A DNA stretch of 64,000 nt, from the NCBI GenBank assembly GCA_003996215.1, contig QJPP01007216.1, forward strand, positions 496,001 to 560,000, read 5' to 3'. The position numbers and the translations under genes were made by a program. The notes beneath the pieces are model-generated. The model was given only the letters and a program-made list of their open reading frames with translations, did no database searches and was not told where the DNA came from. This DNA is from Jaltomata sinuosa (Eukaryota; Streptophyta; Magnoliopsida; Solanales; Solanaceae). This document shows, one piece after another, positions 56,057 through 64,000 of the stretch (position 1 is the stretch's first letter; each line of letters opens with the position of its first letter).

Positions 56057-58652
56057 TGTCACGACCCAAATAGCCATGAGTGGCACCAACACTAACTCTC
56101 CAATGGGAGAACTATCTAACCCAAATGCTTAACCCACTCAATTAGCCATTAATGGAAAATAATAACAAAGCAAACTTTAATAATAGTAATAGTAAAAAAA
56201 ACTAATAAAATGTTAGTGCTGAAATAATCAACTATCTATTAAGATCCCCAAGACCCGTAAGTCATTGTACAAGAACTCTAAATACACAACCATGTCTAAG
56301 ATATCCAATACTAATAAAATAAGGAAAAAGTGTCATTGTCGGAAAGAGGGACAAGAGACAATAAGAAGATCCATGGCAACCTGAAGATATAGTGCTCACC
56401 CTTGGATCGAATCAACTATCATTGCAAGATGCGAGGTCTTATCGAAGCCTCTAGAACACAGTCAACACTTAAAAAAGAAGGGCAGGAGTCGCATCAGTAC
56501 AAACACTATATACTGATAGGTATCATAGGCCGACTCAACATAATATCAAAAATATGTTAGGAACAATAACACTTGTAGCAAGTACAACAACACATAATCA
56601 ACTCAGAGAGTCAAGTAGTTACTTCAGCCAAATAAATTACCGAAGTCTAGTTATATCAAAATCAATGAGTTAAAGACATATAAGGAACCACGATAGACAA
56701 ATAAGTTTCAACCATTCATGACCTATAAGTCATAACAATAGACATATGAATTACAAATCAAAAAGGCATGTAAAATTACCACAACAGACATATAAAGTCA
56801 TCTCAGGACTCTGCACTTATAAGAGGTCACATCTCACAACATGGATCTTGTCCATGACGATATTCATCAACTACAACAATGTTTGTTTGTAGACACATGC
56901 TAAGTTTATTTCTGCCCAACTAGCCATGACCTGCAAGGGATGCACTAGGGTCCATGTACCCCTCGTTACTATTTCCCATCAGTATAATAACACCCATTAG
57001 AACTATTTCCCTTTTTCACCATAATAATATAAATTTCGCGAATAAATCAATGTCACTTTCAACTATTTACTATCATGTAACAGTAAGAGTGATATGAATA
57101 TGCATGATCACATATATATAACATTGGTTCATCAATAACAATAAAGTTGACATAATTCCCATGTTTCAACCATTAAATTATTTCACCAACCATGGGGTAC
57201 TACCAGTCGATAATCTATTTCATATAACTTTTTCCATGGCATGTCACCGGTATGCTCCTACTCCTTTCGTGGACTAGTTACCACAAGCACACAAGGATAT
57301 AAAAAAGTGCACTTAACATTCATGAGACTCAACTATCTCTCAATAGAGTAATAACACGTACATAATCAATAACATGTGCATTTCATAATCATAAGTCATG
57401 TAAGTTAATGCTTCAAACAATTATCCATCTTATTTATACAAGTATTATCAAGCCAGGCAAATAGTAAACAAGAATTATGTCCGAAGACCAACCAAAATGC
57501 TTATCAATCCAAAACACATGTATGAGACTAATTCAAGTCTAAATCCACATAAAACCATAACCTACCTCAAGCAAAAAATTCCAATTCACAAGCTACCTTG
57601 CAATAGCCTTGCCCTTCCTCAATGCTTCAACACGTACAAAGTCTAAGCAAAAAAACAACAGAGAGTAATAAATTTTTTACTCTTTCAATTTAGGCCATTG
57701 GAAATTAACATACTAACTGCACCCTTATTCGAGGTTTGTAGCATTTCTCAAGGGTCAATTAACTATGAGCTAGCCCGATATTATTCATATGATCACTATT
57801 CATAGAGTATCTACTCCAATTGTCCTTTTAAGCTATTTTTGTGCTAAAGGTCACACCTTTATGGAACTCAAGGTTCCAAATTAATTCTAAATCATGTTTA
57901 GCAATATAAATTTCATGCTAGGAAGTGTTAAACAACAACTTAGGATCAAGTCTAGGTGAATTTACACCTACCTATAGGGTTTTCCCCACTTTTTATGCAT
58001 TTAGAGCTCTAACCCATGAATTCTACCATTAATCCATAATCTAATGATTCTACAAGGATTAATGATTGTTAAACAAAGAGGTTTATGAAAGAACTTACCT
58101 CAAACAAAGGAAAACATCTTAGCCTTGGAGAAATTGCCTTATTGGAGCTCTAGAATCAGTTTTAGGAGTTAGCGAAATAAAACTCAGGAAACTAACTTAA
58201 GTCAGGTAATTTGATCCCGTCTCTCATTGCATGGTCGCTTTCTCACTATAGAGGGACCGTTGTGGCAGACTTGGTTCACTACAGTGTGCTCTGATTGTTT
58301 GCCAGGCTTGCTATGGCGGATATATACTGCTATGATAAGATTTTGCCCCTTGTAGTTGTCCCAAAAATTAGAAACTCGGGAACTCGGCCAAAACTCCCCA
58401 TTTCACAATACAAACCTTGATTCTAGACATGAAAAATTAATCCCAACACAGTAACCACTTGACTATCCATTAACGAACACCACTCTATCATGTATTACAC
58501 TACGAGACACTAATCATCTCTAGAGTATTCAACACTATATTTTCATCAAAAGTAACAGTAGCTTGAGATTTTATCAACTCTCTTCCTTGGTAAAACTCAA
58601 TCCGAGTACTTACACCCTAAACATCACTATAACAACGGGATGGGTCATTACA
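56057..58652 (-). repeat. 3' LTR of element F
   Basis: 2596 bp. On the minus strand it runs from TGTAATGACCC (58652) to GGGTCGTGACA (56057). Homologous to fragment F' (25833-26998) over its start side. Palindrome-rich stretch at about 58240-58345. The chromodomain end of pol follows at once on the right, so this is the 3' LTR of a minus element. Confidence 0.85.
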
Positions 58653-60690
58653 TTAGTACCAATTGAACAATCGTTCATCTTCAAATGGAAACAAGAGAGA
58701 AAAGAGGAAAACAAGGACTTACCTGATTCAACAAAAAGCTGTGGATACTTGCTACAGATATCCACTTCAGTCTCCCAAGTGGATTCCTCAAAAGAAAAGT
58801 TCTTCCACTGTACTTTCACGGACGCAATCTCTTTAGTCGTTAATTTATAGATATTACTTCGAGGAATAACAACATGTTTATGTTCCTAAGTGTGGTTTTC
58901 ATATAATAGGACCAAATATCAATCAATGATATAGTCACCATCCCTATGATACTTCTTAAACATCGACATGTGAAACACGAGATGAACTCCCAATAAGCTC
59001 AGAGGCAAAGAAAATCTGTAGGATACCATCCTCAAACTTTTAAGAATCTTAAACGGTGCAATGTACCTTAGACTAAGCTTACCACACTTACCGAATCTCA
59101 TAACACCCTGCATGGGTGAAACTTTGAGCAACACGTGCTTACCTTCCATGAAATGCACATATTTTACCTTCCTACCCGCATACTTCTTTGGTCTGCTTTG
59201 AATATCTCGAAGCTTCTCTTGGATAAACATCACCTTCTCCATTGAGTCACTCAGAAGGTAAGTACCTCATAGAGTCACGTTAAATGAATCAAACCAACCA
59301 ATGGAAGATCTACATCTCATCCGATACAATGCCTCGAATGGGGTCATATCTATGCTCGAATGGTAAGTATTATTATATGCAAACTTTGCAAAGATAGAAA
59401 CTAGTCCCAATGACCTCTGAAATCCATCACACACGCATGGAGCATTTCCTCCAACACTTGAATCATTTGTTTAGACTGCCCATTGATCCGAGGGTGAAAG
59501 TTGTCCTAAGGTCCAACCTAGTACCCGACTCCTTATACAATTTCTCCCTAATGTTAGAGGTAAACTGAGTACCCCTATGCTTATAATGTTCATACTTCAC
59601 TCTCTGGAAATTCTGATACTTAGTAGTGAAATTACCTATGCCTTGCTTCATTCGACCCCACCAATAATGTTTCCTAAAATCACGGTATATCTTTGTTGAA
59701 CTAGGATATATAAAGTATTTTGAACGATGAGCCTAAACTAGAATAGTAGGAATCAAGTCATCAACACGGGGCATACAAACTCGCCCCTTGTTCCTCCAAA
59801 CACCCTCATCATCAATCCTGACTTATTTGGCCTCCCCCTGTGAAACTTTAACGCATATTTGGCTTAACTTAGCATCCTAGAACCCTCTAGCCTTGACTCG
59901 ATCAAGAAGTGATGACCTTGCCTCAATACATAAAAATAGCCCACCTATATTTCCTTTAATTCAAATCCCCCTACATAAACATATGCTGCAAATTGTGATG
60001 ATTAGTAAACACCACTGTTGCCAACTCTAATTAATGAGAAGGCTAGTTCTTTTCATTAACCTTTCACTTCCTAGAAGCATAATCAATGACTTTCTTATCT
60101 TGCATCACTACAACATAATGTGAAGCATCACAATAACTACAAAATCCTTACCCTCCATATCAATGCTAGGATTGGAGCCATAGACAATAAAGTCTTGAGC
60201 TTTTGAAAGCACCTTTTCACTCATCAGAACAATGATATGACACCTCTTAATGAGTCAACGAGTCAGCTAGGGAGAAATAGAAGCTATGATCTTCACAATC
60301 GGCAGTAGTAACTAGCTAACCCCACAAGGCTACAAATCTTAGTCGCGGAAGTGGGCCTAGCCCAACTCTTAATTGCCTCAATTTTCAGTGGATCGACTAT
60401 GATCCCTTTACTTTGAAATAACATGCCCTAAAAGGAAGCACATGCCAACAAAAACTCACACTTATAGAACCTAGAATATAGCTTATCTTCTCTCAACACA
60501 CCAATGCAATTCTCAAATGATTTCTCATGCCTCACCTTACTCCTCGAATACACCAGTATATAATTCATAAAAACAATCACAACCAATCCAGGTATGACTT
60601 AAATATATCATACATCAACTCGTGAAGCGGCCAGAGCACCAATACAGATGTAACTACAATACTGGAAAACATGCTATCTGATGCACTGAT
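58653..60690 (-). pseudogene. pol: Decayed pol of element F (RT to chromodomain)
   Basis: From the LTR outward: chromodomain (KEIASVKVQWKNFSFEE, STWETEVDI, KYPQLF, about 58845-58725), and an integrase C-terminal open stretch 59242-58919 (KYAGRKVKYVHF, VSPMQGVMRFG, RYIAPFKIL). An integrase core piece at 59651-59463 jumps from the zinc-finger end to HRGTQFTSN, so the first part of the catalytic core is deleted. RT and connection remnants lie at about 60470-60130 (LGHVISK, SWARPTS, LVGLASYY). Many stops. No gag or 5' LTR in the window. Confidence 0.75.
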
Positions 60691-60763
60691 AGAATTTCCG
60701 CTATAGCGAGCTTGCTATACTGAACCACTGGCCACTGTAGAGAAGGCTACCGGGTAGAACTTA

Positions 60764-63700
60764 TGTCACGACCTGATTTCTCATGTCATGATGGCACCTA
60801 CAATCCCCAATAGGTGGACCAATTCTCGTAGCCCGAAATGATTAGTAATGGGCTACTACCTAATGAATACGCACAATAAGCAGAAACAAGCGGAAGCAGA
60901 TATAAAGTAATGACAATGCGAAAACAAATAGCCTGAATATATAATTTTAAGGAAACTACACAAAACCCAAAGACCTGGTATCGATCGTACATGAGCTTCT
61001 AATAGAATGCAAGTACTAGAGTTAACAAAATAGTAAATACAACTGTCTCCAAATATATAAAGAGTAATAGTGCTAAAAGATGAGATATGGTCAAGCCCCA
61101 ATCATTAGGCATTCACCCTAGTCTCGAATATCCAAAGCTGCACGAGTCTCCACGCGATGAATGGTGAAAGCTGACACTAATATCAGCACTAGAAAGATGC
61201 AAAAGTATAGTATCAACACCAATTTCTACGCAACGAGTACTCGGTAGGCATCATCGGCCAACTGAGAATATATAGGATATAAAAGTAGAAACTAGCAGAT
61301 AGCAAGAAAGTAGTCACATAAGCAATAGAGAAAGAACATGAAAACTAGCACCAATAGAAGTCAACAATAATTACAAACATGCTATGCAAGCCACAGAAGG
61401 TATATATAACACAGAACTTAGGTGAAGAAAAGAAAAATACACCATTTCGAGAGAGTTGAGAAAATGGCGGTATACCGGTAACCTCAAGTAGAAAAGGAAT
61501 GAAAGAAAGCAAGTATGCATAATCAATCTAGAGCAATATAAATAACGAAATCATGCTTAGAACACCATTTCAAGTTCAGAGAAATCAGATAGTAATCTCA
61601 CAATTACAACCCTAGGATGGAATAAACTAAGCCACAAAGAACCGAAACTACTAATCAGCACCAAGAAAAAGGGGTAGGATTTGCTAACCCATAAATACTC
61701 AGAAGGACACATAAATAGTGCCTCAACAATATAGGTACCACTAGGCCATCAATAATCAAATAATCGGAGCCTCAATAGGCTAGAATCCACTAAACCACCA
61801 ACAACAAAGGCCATAACAAGCTCTATAAGATGATATGCATAATATAATCTACCTAAAGTCCCAATTGCCGCCCATACAATCGAGGAACATAACCAATTGA
61901 ACAAAAACCCTCTGACATCCCATACTACCAGAGCATACACTATCCAAACAACAATCAAAGGTGTAATCCGAATACAATATGCATGATGATGTGATATAAT
62001 GGAATCAGTGTGATAGTAACCTTGTATGTACCTCCTCCGGTGCCTATAGGTCCAGCAGGTAGGATCTATGGAAGGTCTGCCTAGTATACCTCAACTATAC
62101 CATATAACCCTCCTCCGACACACTATATAACCCTCCTCCAACACACTCAACACATATCTCTTGGTCCGTATCGACAAGATCCATGGAGGTCCGTGACCAC
62201 ATACTAAATGTGAATCTCAAAGTTAGATCAAAAAGTAGAACCTTGTAGTATGTGCCTAGGATTGAACTGGGTCTGAAATAGTAGTAGTAATCTCAAAACC
62301 CTTATAAAGGGTGCCCAAAGCGTATCCGAGTATAAATCAGTAATCCAGTCTCAATAACCCTTATAAACAATGCCTGAAGCATATCTGCGTCTAAATATGT
62401 AGTAAAAACATGCCTAGCACTCTAGCATAGCCGAGTCTAGTATTAGCGTGAAAACTGGTGAATAAATCATCATAATACCCTATTTACTCTAAGAGGTCTC
62501 ATAAAAATCAGTTCCAAAACTATTTTATAATCATTTTACCGAAAATGGGCCCTCGGGGCATGCAAAGTTTAGAAAACTATTTATTGTAGTCTCGAAGCCA
62601 AAACAGTAGTAAAACATGTAGAAAATCCTTTGCATGAATGATATGCTTGCAAGCAATAGATTAGCCCAACGGCTCACGAACAATCCTATTAGTCCTGCAC
62701 AGGCACAATCATATATACATCATAGATACCAAGAGTAAAGTAATATCACGATATTTGGGGCTCGCACACATTCCAAAATATCCCACTATCTATCGTCCAG
62801 AGGCATAAACAAGGCCACAAGGGTAATATTACAACACTACAATAAATACTACAAATAACGCATGAAATAAATGGACAGAAGAGGCGGACAAGGTCTGGGG
62901 TACCAACTTAGAAAATCAATCCAATGATACTAATTAATGCATTTATAGCCAATATACACAGAGTCTAGGTAGGGAAGACCATAACCTACCTATCGTCCAA
63001 TGGCTAGTTGCTGGAATGGCGCCATCCAAGCTCGAACTACTCCGAGAAAGCCCAAATTGCAAACACACTATAAACACAATATTCTATGCATCAAAATGAA
63101 ACTAATAATACCCATAACTCTAGAAACATAATCGGGTTAAAATTCGAGTCACAGGCAGGCCCGTGGGCCTCGCAACCCAAAGCCGAACATAAAAAAACAC
63201 CACAATGTTCCCCACATCCCCGGGAGAAAATGCTCTAAAATTTAGCGGAAACAGACTAGCAAAGGGGCTCAAAATAGCCCACAAAGTATGAATTTAAAAT
63301 TAGAATTAAGGAGGAAAATCAGAAATTAAATAGAAAATTTACCGAGTTAGAAGTAAATAAACATTCATGGACCAACATGCAACTACTTCCAAGCTGTTGG
63401 GATGAAAAAAGACTAAACATGGAGGTTTTTGTGTAAGCTTTAATGGAGAAATGATTTAGGGATAGAAGGCAAAATCAATGGAATTTGACGAAGAAAACTT
63501 ACCAAGAGAAGCTGATGCCATGTGTACGCAGCCGAGCGCAGGCACTCGCATAGGCTAGGCACTGCCCATCGCACCCTCGGCCGAGCACAGCGTACGCATC
63601 CAAGGAGACGCATAGGCGGAGGCCCAGAGAGAGGTGGTTGGCTGGCGCTTCAGCATGCACGCAGCCATACCCATGTGTTGGTGATGGCCATGGTAGTGCT

Positions 63701-64000
63701 GCAAGAGCCACTAGCAACCAGCAACAAGCAAAGGCTAGAATTAACTCGGATGGACCCTTGGGAATGCATCCGGGGTCCCCCGAACACAAATGAGTCAAGC
63801 TATTCCACTAGAAATGACGTTTCAGATCCAATAGAATTGATGAAAATCCCATCGAAGGTTGATTTAACGCAAAGTGGACCCTGCACCCAAAATCACTTTA
63901 GGTCAACTATTCCAAAATAGAACCTAAGGGTCGAAATCAATTTTGGAAGCCTCGAGACCCGAACCAATGGTCCCTCTAGCCTAAAATCATCATTTCGGAG
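60764..64000 (-). repeat. LTR G (Tekay-like), runs off the window
   Basis: On the minus strand this LTR ends ...AATCAGGTCGTGACA at 60764, after the GTAGGTGCCATCATGACATG block that closes the T LTR. Homology to the T and J LTRs continues (GGGCTACTACC, GAGTACTCGGTAGGCATCAT, GGCCCTCGGGGCATGC). There is no primer site on its left, so it is a 3' LTR of a minus element lying beyond 64000, or a solo LTR, inserted into pol of F. At least 3.2 kb. Open frames near 63500-63920 sit in a GC-rich stretch of the LTR and resemble no protein. Confidence 0.8.

Noticed and set aside
63499..63920. Overlapping open frames of 99 and 132 codons on opposite strands
   Set aside because: They lie in a GC-rich stretch of LTR G. 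Mutual overlap and lack of motifs point to chance.

Overview
The window looks like plant nuclear heterochromatin built almost entirely from nested Ty3/gypsy LTR retrotransposons. I found no host gene, tRNA gene, rRNA or CRISPR array. The types present (Tekay/Del-like and other chromoviruses, and Athila/Tat-like elements with a 'putative plant transposon protein' type ORF) resemble what I recall from Solanaceae, so a nightshade relative is my best guess. That is inference and was not searched. All coding sequence belongs to elements, and nearly all of it is broken. Letters below are my own names.

Layout. 1-1307: inverted LTR (A'). 1308-4611: 3' part of an Athila/Tat-like element A, namely the ORF end, a noncoding tail and the 3' LTR. 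4612-5366: short spacer with a 78-bp tandem duplication and a possible Helitron 3' end. 5367-16443: element T, a Tekay-like chromovirus with two ~3.1 kb LTRs, a tRNA-iMet primer site, gag with one stop, and a frameshifted pol. 16444-~22345: element J (minus), with LTR, primer site, and a gag carrying a 675-bp tandem duplication, cut off inside protease. ~22345-25696: element H (minus), whose gag appears split by a local inversion. 25697-26998: two LTR fragments back to back. 26999-30047: noncoding, with a minisatellite.

30048-55774 is a three-level nest proven by target-site duplications. Chromovirus B (minus, duplication ATATT) was hit in its 5' LTR by Athila/Tat-like element C (minus, 37970-54525, duplication ATGTC). 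C was in turn hit by element D (plus, 41273-48008, duplication ACAAC/GCAAC). C has gag plus a second ORF but no pol. D has no recognisable gag or pol. Both are probably non-autonomous. 55775-56056 continues the older DNA that B entered. 56057-60763 is a decayed minus chromovirus F (3' LTR plus pol). 60764-64000 is an LTR (G) of another Tekay-like element that runs out of the window.

How the parts work together: each complete element has LTRs that drive transcription, a primer-binding site (tRNA-iMet for the chromoviruses, tRNA-Asp type for C and D), Gag for particle formation, Pol (protease, RT, RNase H, integrase) where present, and a polypurine tract before the 3' LTR. The most interesting recurring signal is structural. 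Nearly every LTR family here carries its own dense module of short palindromes about 60-520 bp from the LTR start. The Athila/Tat-like elements also share hairpins and noncoding blocks at equivalent places.
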